A stretch of DNA of 64,000 bases from assembly GCA_027486345.1 (NCBI GenBank), contig JAIXPH010000064.1, positions 1 to 64,000 of the forward strand, given 5' to 3'. Within the stretch, counting starts at the first letter, position 1. The number at the start of each line of letters is the position of its first letter. The position numbers and the translations under genes were made by a program. Shown piece by piece: positions 26,925 to 36,025 of this stretch. A model generated the notes under the pieces. That model did no database searches, was not told the origin of the DNA, and saw nothing but the letters and a program-made list of their open reading frames with translations. The stretch comes from Paracoccaceae bacterium (GTDB taxonomy: Bacteria > Pseudomonadota > Alphaproteobacteria > Rhodobacterales > Rhodobacteraceae).

Positions 26925-27963
26925 CCGACTCGCGCACAAGGCTGTTGCCCTGCACATCTGCCTTCAACGCGCGGCCCACGACACGGTCCATGCCATCTGG
27001 CGGCAAACCAAGGCCCGGCCGCTTTGCGGTCAGGTCCCCAGCCTCCACCACATGCCCCTGCGGCAGATCGCGGCGATAGACGAGGCTTTTGCGCGCGACC
27101 GAACGCACGTCCTTTTCGACCGCGCGGGGGCGCTTGATGCCGTCGCCCAGCCCTGCCTCCACTTTTCGCAGTACCTCGACCATGTCGGCGAAATCGTCCG
27201 GCGTCACGGAGGCGCGGTGATCCGGGCCCTCCATCGTGCGATCCAGCGTGAAGTGTTTTTCCAGAACCGCCATCCCGAGGGCACGCGCGGCAATGGCGGC
27301 ATAGGGGCCGATGGTGTGATCGGAGAAACCCACGGGACAACCAAAGGCGGATTGCATCATCGGAAGAACGCGCAGGTTCTGATCTTCAATGGCAGCCGGG
27401 TAATCGGACACGCATTGCAGCACGGCCAGCGGCACCTTGCCGCCCAACCAATCCACCGAACGGGCCACCTCGGCCAAAGAGCCCATTCCTGTCGACAACA
27501 GCATCGGCAGTCCGCTCGCGGCAGCCTGCATGAGCATCGGCTGGTTGGTCAGTTCACCCGACGCCCATTTCAGACAGACAGGTGCGAGCGAGATGACAAA
27601 CTCCAGACTGGGCGCATCAAAAGCAGTCGAGATGAAGTCAATCCCACTCACCTGACAATGGCGTTGCAGTTCCGCAAAAGCGGCAAAGGGCAATTCGTAG
27701 CGGCGCAACATGTCGGTCTGCGAGGTCGCGGCACCAAGATTTCGGCTTTGATATGCGGCTTGCGCCGCATCCGGCAGGACCAGTTCCTCGGTCCGATAAG
27801 TCTGGAACTTCACCGCATCGGCACCGGCCGCAACCGCAGCGTCGATCAGACGATGGGCCAGCGCCATGTCCCCATTATGGTTCACACCGATTTCGGCGAT
27901 GATGTAGCAGGGGTCCGCAGCCGATACTCTGCGTTGGCCGATGTGAATTGCGGGACTCGTCAT
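26917..27963 (-). CDS. Nonulosonic acid synthase (NeuB/LegI-like) with SAF domain
   Basis: A 348-residue protein. The NeuB TIM barrel shows AEIGVNHNGDMALAHRLIDAA, AGADAVKFQTY, DFISTAFD, KWASGELTN, LSTGMGSLAEV, GFSDHTIG and EKHFTLDR-MEGPDH. The C-terminal SAF (antifreeze-like) domain (about 285-348) includes RKSLVYRRDLPQGHVVE. It condenses a 2-acetamido hexose with phosphoenolpyruvate to a nine-carbon acid. The substrate is predicted as the 2,4-diacetamido trideoxymannose made by the NeuC/LegG-like enzyme. ATGA overlap with the aldolase upstream. Confidence 0.93.
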   Translation of the reverse strand: MTSPAIHIGQRRVSAADPCYIIAEIGVNHNGDMALAHRLIDAAVAAGADAVKFQTYRTEELVLPDAAQAAYQSRNLGAATSQTDMLRRYELPFAAFAELQRHCQVSGIDFISTAFDAPSLEFVISLAPVCLKWASGELTNQPMLMQAAASGLPMLLSTGMGSLAEVARSVDWLGGKVPLAVLQCVSDYPAAIEDQNLRVLPMMQSAFGCPVGFSDHTIGPYAAIAARALGMAVLEKHFTLDRTMEGPDHRASVTPDDFADMVEVLRKVEAGLGDGIKRPRAVEKDVRSVARKSLVYRRDLPQGHVVEAGDLTAKRPGLGLPPDGMDRVVGRALKADVQGNSLVRESDV

Positions 27964-28805
27964 TGGCTTGCCTTACGTAAACGGACCATCTCTGCGGCCT
28001 GGCGTATGTGATCATGCGTCGCAACGCGGTTCAATTCCAAGTCGTCGCTGGTCTGGGACTGGAACGCATCGAAGATCGCGCGCAGTTTCGCGACTTCCGA
28101 CGCAAAATCCATGGAACCGCGCAATTCGTCCAAGGTCTGCGCATTGCGATGAAAGGTCTGGGACAGGATGGCGCAGGTCGAGCCGAGGCGCACATGTTCA
28201 CCCAGCAGGATGTCCGGTGGAACGATGCCTTCCCCCGCGCGGGCGATGCCACCGATGCCGAATTCGACATCCGCCTCACGCAAGAACGCACATGGGGCTT
28301 CCAGGACGCCGTTTGCAAGCGGTTCGAACAAGAAATCGTTCTTGAGATCAAGGTGAAGGTCATTCATCCCGATATGCAAGCGACGCAGACCAACAGCAGG
28401 CACGATGTCTGGGATCGCGGCCACCGAAGCCGACGTTTCAAACAACGGCACAGGCTCGGCCCTGCCCGCGAGCAGGTCACAAAAGCGCTCAACGCTGGCA
28501 CGGTCATGGAACATCGGCAGCATCACGCCATCCGCGCCTCGCGCCACCACCTCGTCGATTTCGCGCCGTGATCCGTCGTGCAGCGGATTGACACGGACCA
28601 AGACGTAACAATCGGCCAGTGCCTCGCGCATGCGGGACACATCGTCGATGGTCTGCTTGCTTTTCCACGTCGTCAGGTGCCCCTGACGCTCCGTCTTGCC
28701 CATGAATTCCAGATCGACGAAGGCATCAATGCCGCCCACCTGTGCGACATGGCGCGCAATCTCGGTGTCATTCGACACCAGCATGAACCGCAAGGAGGCC
28801 GTCAT
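27960..28805 (-). CDS. HpcH/HpaI-type aldolase-like protein inside the nonulosonate operon
   Basis: A 281-residue TIM-barrel-like protein of the HpcH/HpaI (citrate-lyase beta/phosphopyruvate) superfamily. It has DAFVDLEFMGK, VLVRVNPLHDGSRREIDEVVARGADGVMLPMF, VPLFETSASVAAIPDI and LHIGMNDLHLDLKN. The E...D metal-binding spacing of the family (Glu of LFET, Asp of GMNDLH) is present. Known members cleave or form C-C bonds with pyruvate, oxaloacetate or acyl-CoA units. It is locked between the amidotransferase and neuB by ATGA overlaps on both sides. A role in making an unusual acyl or carboxyl decoration on the sugar is speculation. Confidence 0.7.
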   Translation of the reverse strand: MTASLRFMLVSNDTEIARHVAQVGGIDAFVDLEFMGKTERQGHLTTWKSKQTIDDVSRMREALADCYVLVRVNPLHDGSRREIDEVVARGADGVMLPMFHDRASVERFCDLLAGRAEPVPLFETSASVAAIPDIVPAVGLRRLHIGMNDLHLDLKNDFLFEPLANGVLEAPCAFLREADVEFGIGGIARAGEGIVPPDILLGEHVRLGSTCAILSQTFHRNAQTLDELRGSMDFASEVAKLRAIFDAFQSQTSDDLELNRVATHDHIRQAAEMVRLRKASQ

Positions 28806-30631
28806 GTCAGCACCAGCGGCTGCTGGGAAATGGCCCGCAAGGCATCATCTTGATCGATGAACAGTCGGAACCAGAGTTCAAGCGAGATCAAGGCGCGCAA
28901 TTGCCGGGTATAATTTGCGGTGCCGGACAGATGTGCAGCGAGCATCTCTGCCACAAAACCCGGATCGACAATGCCGCGCGCCCCAAGACGCCCATCAAGC
29001 AACATGTCGCGGCAATAGCCTGCCAGAGACGTCCGGAACCAGTCGCCCACCGGAACCGTGAACATCTGCTTCTTGCGGTACGTCAATTCCGACCCCAGCA
29101 GGGGCTGGACCGCCTTCTTGTAGATCGACTTCGTCTCGCCCCCGGTCAACTTGAGCGCACCCGGCATCTGGAATGCGAATTCCGCCATCCGGTAATCAAG
29201 GAAGGGTGACCGAACCTCTAGCGAATTGGCCATTGCCATCCGGTCCGGCTTGACCAGATTGTTCCCCGGCAACAGGACCGTGGTTTCGGCAAACAGCACG
29301 CGGTTGATGGGATCTTGCCCGTCGGCAAGGCGAACTTGACCCGCAAGCGCGCGATAGGGATCAAGGTCACCAAAGGCCGATTTGAGCGGACCGATCAGCA
29401 ATCGTTGACCTTCGTCCGCCTGCAACAAGCCGGACGACCGCACAAAACGATCTTCCCAACCCGTCTCCAGATGGTCGACACGCCCCTCGCTGAAAAAGTC
29501 GGCATACTTTTCGTAGCCGGCGAACAGCTCATCGCCGCCGTCACCGGTCAGGACCATCTTCACATCGCGGGACGCCACCGCCGACACCTGATCCATCGGC
29601 ATGAACGACACATCGCCATGCGGTTGGTCCACATGCCAGATGAACCTCGGCCACAAAGCGGCGAGGTCGGGTTCCATGTAGTTGACTTCGTGCAATGTGC
29701 CAAAGCGCTGCGAGGCAAGCCGCGCGAAGTAGGTTTCGTCATACCCGGAATTGCGAAATCCGATCGAGTAGGTGCGCACCGGGGTCTTCTGATACAAGCT
29801 CATGAAACCGACGACGGACGAACTGTCCAATCCGCCGGACAGGAACGCACCGAACTGCGCGTCCGAGCGCATCCGCAACCGCGTGGCGTCATCCAGCAGC
29901 GCCAGCAATCCGGCCTTGCCTTCGGCTTCCGTCATGTCCGGAACGGGCTTGACATCAGCCAGCGACCAATAGGCATGCAGGTCCAAGCCCGTCCGCGAAA
30001 TCCTTGCGTAGTGTCCGGGCGGAAGATGCCGGATGCCAGCGAATGCCGTCGCAGGCTGAGGAATGTAGTTCAGGGCAAGGTATTGCGCGATGGCATCATA
30101 ATCGGCCTCTGCCGGATGCCCCGCGGCCAGCAACGTCTTGATCTCGGACGCGAACCACAGGCGGCCGGTCTGGACCGATCCGCAATAATACAACGGCTTC
30201 ACACCAAGCCTGTCACGATAGAGCCAGACTTCCTCGCTGTCTCGGACATGGATTGCGATGGCAAACATGCCATTCAGTCTGCCGACGAACTCGTGCCCCC
30301 AGGTCTCGAATGCCCGCAAGAGCACTTCCGTGTCGCCGCTCGTCGAGAAGCGGCACCCCAGCTGTCGCAACTCTGCACGCAGTTCGACAAAGTTGTAGAT
30401 TTCACCGTTCTGGACCAGCGCGATATTGCCGTCATCCGAGAACAGGGGTTGGTTGCTTGCCTCGCTCAGGTCGAGGATGGACAGACGGGTGTTTCCAACC
30501 GCGGCGCGCGGCGTGGCGGCAAACCCCATGGCATCGGGCCCACGATGCCTGAGCGATGCACCCACGGCAGCCAGCGCATCATCCGAGACATTTCCAAGCG
30601 CAAAACAATAATTGCCAAAAATACCACACAT
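28802..30631 (-). CDS. Glutamine-hydrolysing asparagine-synthase-like amidotransferase
   Basis: A 609-residue protein. It starts MCGIFGNYC, so Cys2 is the class II glutaminase nucleophile, and the glutaminase domain covers about residues 2-190 (RHRGPDAMG, NGEIYN). The synthase domain has the ATP PP-loop SGGLDSSSV (about 264) and the GDGGDELFAGYEKY segment. Housekeeping AsnB makes asparagine. Homologues in O-antigen and capsule clusters (for example WbpS-like proteins) amidate uronic or nonulosonic carboxyl groups. Its place in a translationally coupled sugar operon favours the second role (inference). Confidence 0.85.
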   Translation of the reverse strand: MCGIFGNYCFALGNVSDDALAAVGASLRHRGPDAMGFAATPRAAVGNTRLSILDLSEASNQPLFSDDGNIALVQNGEIYNFVELRAELRQLGCRFSTSGDTEVLLRAFETWGHEFVGRLNGMFAIAIHVRDSEEVWLYRDRLGVKPLYYCGSVQTGRLWFASEIKTLLAAGHPAEADYDAIAQYLALNYIPQPATAFAGIRHLPPGHYARISRTGLDLHAYWSLADVKPVPDMTEAEGKAGLLALLDDATRLRMRSDAQFGAFLSGGLDSSSVVGFMSLYQKTPVRTYSIGFRNSGYDETYFARLASQRFGTLHEVNYMEPDLAALWPRFIWHVDQPHGDVSFMPMDQVSAVASRDVKMVLTGDGGDELFAGYEKYADFFSEGRVDHLETGWEDRFVRSSGLLQADEGQRLLIGPLKSAFGDLDPYRALAGQVRLADGQDPINRVLFAETTVLLPGNNLVKPDRMAMANSLEVRSPFLDYRMAEFAFQMPGALKLTGGETKSIYKKAVQPLLGSELTYRKKQMFTVPVGDWFRTSLAGYCRDMLLDGRLGARGIVDPGFVAEMLAAHLSGTANYTRQLRALISLELWFRLFIDQDDALRAISQQPLVLT

Positions 30632-30633
30632 GA

Positions 30634-32142
30634 TCAGATGCCGCCTCTATGCAAGATCTCGGTCAAATTGCCGATCACCCGGTCCTGCTGGTCTTGCGAC
30701 ATGTTCGACCCTGACGGCAGGCAAAGGGCGCGCAGGAAGAGGTTCGAGGACACGGCTTCGGTCTGGGAATGCGGAACAAACTCCGCGCTGTGCAACAAGG
30801 GCTGCATATGCAGCGGCTTCCACGACGGACGGGTCTCGATCCCCCGCTGGCTGAGCGCGCGCATGACTTGATAAGGATGCAGCCGGATATGGTCAGGATC
30901 GAAGGTCAGCACCGTCAGCCAGCGGTTGCCTTTTGCTTCGGCCCAATCCTGCTGGAAACCGATCCCAGGGATGCCCGACAGGGCGTCAAGATATCTCGCG
31001 AAGATGGCCCGACGCTGGGCCACGCGATCATGCAGCACTTCCAGCTGACCAAGGCCAACGCTGGCCAAGACATTGGACATTCGATAGTTATAGGCAATCT
31101 CAGAATGTTGATAATGATCAAAGGGATCGCGGCCCTGGGTCGATAGGTAGCGCACACGCTCGGCGATCTTCGGATCGTCGGTCACAACCGCGCCACCGCC
31201 CGAGGTCGTGATGATCTTGTTTCCGTTGAACGAGAAGACAGAGATCAAACCATGGGCACCACTGGCCCGGTTGTCGTAGAGCGCACCAAGGCTTTCCGCT
31301 GCATCTTCGATGACCGGGATGCCAAATCTGCCCGCCAAGGCCATGATCCGGTTCATTTGGGCGCTTTGGCCGTAGAGATGCACGACGATGATGGCACCGG
31401 GCAGACTGTTTGCGGCGTGGTCTTGGATCAACTGCCGTTCAAGAGCGTCTGCGGAAAGATTCCAGCTGAGCGGTTCTGCATCGATGAGAACCGGGGTCAT
31501 GCCTTCATAAAGAACGGGCTGCACCGACGCGACGAAGGTCTTGTCGGAAACGTAAATGCGCGCGTTTTTCGGCAGGTCGAGCGCCCGCAAGGCCAAATGC
31601 AGGCCCGCCGTCCCCGAAGAAACCGCCACCGCCTCACGACGGCCGCTCACTTCGGCAAGCCGACGCTCAAAGAGCGCCAGATTCGGCCCTGCTGGCGCAA
31701 TCCAGTTGGTGTCGAAGGCCTGTTGAACGTAGCGCTCCTCGGCATCTCCGATGTGCGGAGACGATAGAAGCACGGGTGCGACAACCTGATCCACGCTGCA
31801 AATGTCCACAGGCCGACCCACCTCATCCAGCAAGATGATCGAAGACACGCGATGTTCGTCGAACATGAATTTGAGTTCAGCCGGGGACGTCGAACTTGGC
31901 GCACAGACCGGCTCTCTGCCGGGAAGGTCGGACAAGGCGCTTTCGAGCGTCAGCCCCGCAAGCAGGCCCCGCCGCACATCACCGTCGGTTACAGATCTGA
32001 GAAGTTTGCCATCCGCGTTCACGACGAGGCACATCTTCGGACGGCCGCTCTCGATTTTCACCAATGCGTCACGCACAAGGTCCGAAGGCTGGAGGCATCC
32101 AACGGCAGTTCCAAATCTTGGATTCCGCACCGTGTCGATCAT
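30634..32142 (-). CDS. CBS-domain pair fused to DegT/PglE-type sugar aminotransferase
   Basis: A 502-residue protein. Residues about 10-120 form two CBS motifs (LVKIESGRPKMCLVVNADG-LLRSVTDGDVRRG; FMFDEHRVSSIILLDEVGRPVDI). Residues about 124-500 are a complete DegT/DnrJ/EryC1 PLP aminotransferase beginning PHIGDAEERYVQQAFDTNWIAP, with SSGTAGLHLAL, EDAAES-G and the Schiff-base lysine in SFNGNKIITTSGGG (about residue 309), closest by eye to PglE/EpsN. It should aminate UDP-4-keto-6-deoxy-GlcNAc. In the GDP-route, CBS pairs precede the nucleotidyltransferase PtmE/LegX; here they precede the aminotransferase and no such nucleotidyltransferase is seen. ATG 32142 has GGAG five bases upstream; a longer frame reaches 32202. 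First gene of an eight-gene operon. Confidence 0.85.
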   Translation of the reverse strand: MIDTVRNPRFGTAVGCLQPSDLVRDALVKIESGRPKMCLVVNADGKLLRSVTDGDVRRGLLAGLTLESALSDLPGREPVCAPSSTSPAELKFMFDEHRVSSIILLDEVGRPVDICSVDQVVAPVLLSSPHIGDAEERYVQQAFDTNWIAPAGPNLALFERRLAEVSGRREAVAVSSGTAGLHLALRALDLPKNARIYVSDKTFVASVQPVLYEGMTPVLIDAEPLSWNLSADALERQLIQDHAANSLPGAIIVVHLYGQSAQMNRIMALAGRFGIPVIEDAAESLGALYDNRASGAHGLISVFSFNGNKIITTSGGGAVVTDDPKIAERVRYLSTQGRDPFDHYQHSEIAYNYRMSNVLASVGLGQLEVLHDRVAQRRAIFARYLDALSGIPGIGFQQDWAEAKGNRWLTVLTFDPDHIRLHPYQVMRALSQRGIETRPSWKPLHMQPLLHSAEFVPHSQTEAVSSNLFLRALCLPSGSNMSQDQQDRVIGNLTEILHRGGI

Positions 32143-32484
32143 AACATCTCCAAAACCAAAAATACGGTCGTCAAATTCTATGCCGCCATTGAGAAGAAAC
32201 ACACTATCAAGTCAAGACCTCGTGGTCCCGGCGCTTGCCGAAAGAGGTGACGGTGGGGCGGTCAGTGTATCGGTGACATGTCCCTTGGGACACGCTGCTT
32301 TCCACTGTCAGCGGGGCAAAACACCCAAGCTATGGGCTGCACTGCAATCGGTTCCATCTTGCGGACCGCCGCCCCCGGCGGCTTTCAAACAGACCCAAAG
32401 TGCCGCAGCCCGCCATTGCCGAAAAGGCCAAACAATGCTACCGCGCAGGCTACATCTTGGAATGACATAACGGAGTGGCGGCAG
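32143..32484. other. Divergent intergenic region upstream of the aminotransferase operon and ahcY
   Basis: About 340 bases. It should hold promoters for both directions. I see a GC hairpin at 32366-32381 but no convincing S-adenosylhomocysteine or SAM riboswitch core upstream of ahcY. Confidence 0.4.
32366..32381. repeat. Perfect GC hairpin
   Basis: CCGCCG and CGGCGG enclose CCCC, followed by CTTTC on the plus strand. It is about 105 bases before the ahcY start and could be a weak terminator or leader structure. Confidence 0.3.
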
Positions 32485-33885
32485 ATGCCGAATGATTACA
32501 TTGTGAAAGACATCGCGTTTGCGGAATTCGGCCGCAAGGAACTGACCATCGCCGAGACCGAGATGCCGGGTCTGATGGCCTGCCGCGAAGAATTCGGGAC
32601 CGCCAAGCCCCTCAAGGGCGCGCGCATCGCAGGCTCGCTCCACATGACGATCCAGACCGGCGTGCTGATCGAGACGCTGGTGGCGCTGGGGGCCGATGTC
32701 CGCTGGGCCTCGTGCAACATCTTCTCGACGCAGGATCATGCGGCCGCCGCCATCGCGGCCTCGGGCACCCCGGTCTTTGCAATCAAGGGCGAAACGCTTG
32801 AGGAATACTGGGACTACACCGACCGCATCTTCCAGTTCGGCGGCGAAGGCGGCACCTGCAACATGATCCTCGACGATGGCGGGGATGCCACGCTCTACAT
32901 CCTGCTCGGCGCGCGGGTTGAGGCGGGCGAGACCGACCTGATCGCCGTCCCGACCTCGGACGAGGAAGTGTGCCTGTTCAACCAGATCAAGAAGCGGCTT
33001 GCCGCCTCGCCCGGCTGGTTCACCAAGCAGCGCGCCGCGATCAAGGGCGTCTCTGAGGAAACCACCACGGGCGTGCATCGCCTGTACGAGCTGCACAAGA
33101 AGGGCCAACTGCCCTTCCCCGCGATCAACGTGAACGACTCCGTCACCAAGTCGAAGTTCGACAACAAATATGGCTGCAAGGAATCGCTGGTGGACGGCAT
33201 CCGCCGCGCCACCGACACCATGATGGCGGGCAAAGTCGCCGTGGTCTGCGGTTACGGCGACGTGGGCAAAGGCTCTGCCGCCTCGTTGCAGGGCGCGGGT
33301 GCCCGCGTGAAGGTGACCGAGGTCGATCCGATCTGCGCGCTGCAAGCCGCGATGGACGGGTTCGAGGTCGTGCTGCTGGAGGATGTCGTCGCCTCCGCCG
33401 ACATCTTCATCACGACCACCGGCAACAAGGACGTCATCCGCATCGAGCATATCCGCGAGATGAAGGACATGGCGATCGTCGGCAACATCGGCCACTTTGA
33501 CAACGAGATTCAGGTCGCCGCGCTGAAGAACCACAAATGGACCAACATCAAGGATCAGGTGGACATGATCGAGATGCCGAATGGCAATCGCATCATCCTG
33601 CTGTCCGAAGGGCGTCTGTTGAACCTTGGCAACGCCACGGGGCATCCGTCTTTCGTGATGTCGGCCTCTTTCACCAACCAAGTGCTGGCGCAGATCGAGC
33701 TTTGGACCAAGGGCGCGGACTATGCGCCAGGCGTCTATATCCTGCCGAAGTCGCTGGATGAGAAAGTCGCCCGCCTGCATCTGAAGAAGATCGGCGTGAA
33801 GCTGACCGAGTTGCGCAAGGACCAGGCCGATTACATCGGCGTCAAGGTCGAAGGTCCGTTCAAGTCGGAACACTACCGCTACTGA
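32485..33885 (+). CDS. ahcY: S-adenosylhomocysteine hydrolase
   Basis: A 466-residue protein, the usual family length. Substrate-domain segments ([58 protein letters not shown]) and the NAD Rossmann loop [13 protein letters not shown] are all intact, ending in the C-terminal [21 protein letters not shown]. It hydrolyses S-adenosylhomocysteine to adenosine and homocysteine, relieving methyltransferase inhibition. It starts at ATG 32485; the frame is open upstream to 32278 but that extension is not family-like. A strong intrinsic terminator follows, so it is monocistronic. Confidence 0.97.
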   Translation: MPNDYIVKDIAFAEFGRKELTIAETEMPGLMACREEFGTAKPLKGARIAGSLHMTIQTGVLIETLVALGADVRWASCNIFSTQDHAAAAIAASGTPVFAIKGETLEEYWDYTDRIFQFGGEGGTCNMILDDGGDATLYILLGARVEAGETDLIAVPTSDEEVCLFNQIKKRLAASPGWFTKQRAAIKGVSEETTTGVHRLYELHKKGQLPFPAINVNDSVTKSKFDNKYGCKESLVDGIRRATDTMMAGKVAVVCGYGDVGKGSAASLQGAGARVKVTEVDPICALQAAMDGFEVVLLEDVVASADIFITTTGNKDVIRIEHIREMKDMAIVGNIGHFDNEIQVAALKNHKWTNIKDQVDMIEMPNGNRIILLSEGRLLNLGNATGHPSFVMSASFTNQVLAQIELWTKGADYAPGVYILPKSLDEKVARLHLKKIGVKLTELRKDQADYIGVKVEGPFKSEHYRY

Positions 33886-33907
33886 TCCCCGTTTGCGGGA
33901 TGATGCC

Positions 33908-33935
33908 AAGGCCCGGTCGAAAGACCGGGCCTTTT
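33908..33935 (+). terminator. Intrinsic terminator of ahcY
   Basis: An 11-bp perfect stem, AAGGCCCGGTC and GACCGGGCCTT, around a GAAA tetraloop, with TTTT completing a short U-run (CTTTTGCTTT). It lies 22 bases after the ahcY stop. Confidence 0.9.
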
Positions 33936-34013
33936 GCTTTGCGCTTCAACTTGCTGAAATTATGGGCAACCTTCGCCTCAGGGATCGCCGAATCCCCTGC
34001 CCGAAGGACGACC

Positions 34014-35963
34014 ATGACGATGTTCCCCAAGCTCTTCTCGCCCATGACCATCCGGGGCGTGACCCTGCGCAACCGCATCATGTCCACCGGACATGACACG
34101 GTGTTGCCGACCGATGGCACGGTGAATGCGGCGCTGATCGAATATCACCGCGCGCGGGCCAAGGGGGGGGCCGGGCTGATCGTCACACAGGTGGCGGGGG
34201 TGCATGAAACCGCGCGCTACACGGCGCATCTTCTGATGGCCACCGATGACGGCTGCATCCCCGGCTATCGCGCCTTGGCCGAGGCGATCCATGCCGAGGG
34301 TTGCGCGGTCTTCTCGCAACTCTTCCATCCGGGGCGCGAGATCATGGAAAGCGCGGATGGGCTGCTGGCGGTGGCCTATGCGCCCTCAAGCGTGCCGAAC
34401 GAACGCTTCCACGTCATGCCGCGCGCCCTGCCCGAACCGTTGATCCAAGAGATCATCGCCGGTTACGCCGCCGCCGCCCGCCGGATGTGGCAGGCGGGCT
34501 TGGACGGGGTCGAAGTGGTGGCCAGCCACGGCTACCTGCCCGCGCAATTCCTGAACCCACGGGTGAACCTGCGGAGCGATGGGTGGGGCGGCGATGACAC
34601 CCGCCGCCAAAGGTTTCTGTCCGAGGTGCTGACCGCCTGCCGCGCCGCCACGGATGAGTCCTTTGTCATCGGCCTGCGCCTCAGCGCCGGAGAGCGGGAT
34701 GACGATGGCCTGACGATGGAAGAAGCGCTCACCGCCTGCCGCGCGCTGGAGCCGCTGATGGATTACATCAACCTCACCACCGGCACCTCGGCCACGGTGG
34801 GCGGTGCCGTGCATATCGCCCCGCCCATGGCCTTTGCCCCCGGTTACGTTGCGCCCGATGCCGGGACATTCAAGCGCGCGCTGCGGATTCCCGTCTTTGT
34901 CGCTGGCCGCATCAACCAACCGCAAGAGGCCGAGGCGATCCTGACCGCCGGTCGCGCCGATGTCTGTGGCATGACCCGCGCGATGATTGCCGACCCAGAG
35001 ATGCCGAAAAAGGCGCAGGCGGGGCTGGTGGACGACATCCGCGCCTGCATCGGCTGCAATCAGGCCTGCATCGGGCATTTCCATCGCGGTCTGCCGGTGT
35101 CCTGCATCCAACATCCCGAGACGGGACGGGAATTGGTTTATGGCGTGGTCACGCCCACGGAACCCAAACGCGTGATGGTCATCGGCGGCGGTCCCGCCGG
35201 GATGAAAGCCGCCGTCGCCGCCGCCAAGCGCGGGCATGAGGTGACGCTGTGGGACGCCGCGCCCCAGTTGGGCGGACAGGCGCTTTTGGCGCAATTGCTG
35301 CCAGGGCGGGCGGAGTTTGGTGGGATCGTCACCAACCTGACACGGGAACTCGAACGCGCCCAAGTGCGGGTGCGGCGCGGCGTGGCGGTGACTGCCGAAC
35401 TGGTCGCACAGGAAAAGCCCGATGCCGTGATCCTTGCCACCGGTGCCCTGCCCCGCGTGCCGGACCTTCCCACGGATGGCCAGATGCAGATCGCGACCGC
35501 GTGGGACCTGCTGCAGATCAAGGTCACGCCCGGCGCGCATGTGGTGGTGGCCGATTGGCGCTGCGACTGGATCGGCCCCGGCATCGCCCTGCGTCTGGCG
35601 CGGGACGGCCATCGCGTGACCTTGGCCGTCGCAGGCACCCATGCCGGTGAGGTCTTGCCCTTGTATGTCCGCGACACGCTGGCCGCCGAGATGCACAGCG
35701 CAGGCATCACCGTCCGGACCTATATGCGGCTGTACGGCACGGCGGGTGACACCGTGTTCCTGCAACACACCGCCAGCGGCGAAGCGGTCGAGGTGGAGGA
35801 TGTGCAGTCCGTTGTCCTAGCCCTTGGGCACACGCCCCGGGATGAATTGTCCGAGACCATCGGCGCGATGGGCATCCCGGTAAGGATGGCGGGCGATTGC
35901 CTCGCCCCCCGCACGGCGGAAGAGGCGGTGTTTGAGGGGTTGAAGGCCGGTTGGGCGGTGTGA
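34014..35963 (+). CDS. Old-yellow-enzyme/FAD oxidoreductase (2,4-dienoyl-CoA reductase / N-methylproline demethylase type)
   Basis: A 649-residue protein. The N-terminal FMN TIM barrel (FPKLFSPMTIRGVTLRNRIMSTGHDT, GVEVVASHGYLPAQFLNPRVNLRSDGWGG) is followed by a 4Fe-4S cysteine cluster CIGCNQACIGHF...SC. After it come FAD and NAD(P)-binding Rossmann folds (VMVIGGGPAGMKAAVAAAKRGHEVTLWDA, about 385). This is the FadH/trimethylamine-dehydrogenase architecture. The MSTGHDT and HETARYTAHLLMATDD segments remind me of proteins annotated as N-methylproline (stachydrine) demethylases in Rhodobacterales, but the substrate is unproven. ATG 34014 follows AAGGACG; the frame is open further upstream over the ahcY terminator. 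It stands alone. Confidence 0.82.
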   Translation: MTMFPKLFSPMTIRGVTLRNRIMSTGHDTVLPTDGTVNAALIEYHRARAKGGAGLIVTQVAGVHETARYTAHLLMATDDGCIPGYRALAEAIHAEGCAVFSQLFHPGREIMESADGLLAVAYAPSSVPNERFHVMPRALPEPLIQEIIAGYAAAARRMWQAGLDGVEVVASHGYLPAQFLNPRVNLRSDGWGGDDTRRQRFLSEVLTACRAATDESFVIGLRLSAGERDDDGLTMEEALTACRALEPLMDYINLTTGTSATVGGAVHIAPPMAFAPGYVAPDAGTFKRALRIPVFVAGRINQPQEAEAILTAGRADVCGMTRAMIADPEMPKKAQAGLVDDIRACIGCNQACIGHFHRGLPVSCIQHPETGRELVYGVVTPTEPKRVMVIGGGPAGMKAAVAAAKRGHEVTLWDAAPQLGGQALLAQLLPGRAEFGGIVTNLTRELERAQVRVRRGVAVTAELVAQEKPDAVILATGALPRVPDLPTDGQMQIATAWDLLQIKVTPGAHVVVADWRCDWIGPGIALRLARDGHRVTLAVAGTHAGEVLPLYVRDTLAAEMHSAGITVRTYMRLYGTAGDTVFLQHTASGEAVEVEDVQSVVLALGHTPRDELSETIGAMGIPVRMAGDCLAPRTAEEAVFEGLKAGWAV

Positions 35964-36025
35964 GCTCCTATTCCTAATTGGGCGGGAATGCCAATTCTTA
36001 TTAAAGATCGGCACACGTCAGCCAA

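Noticed and set aside
32250-32484. Possible S-adenosylhomocysteine or SAM riboswitch before ahcY
   Set aside because: I looked for the conserved core sequences as I remember them and did not find them; only a short GC hairpin is present. A covariance-model search would settle it.
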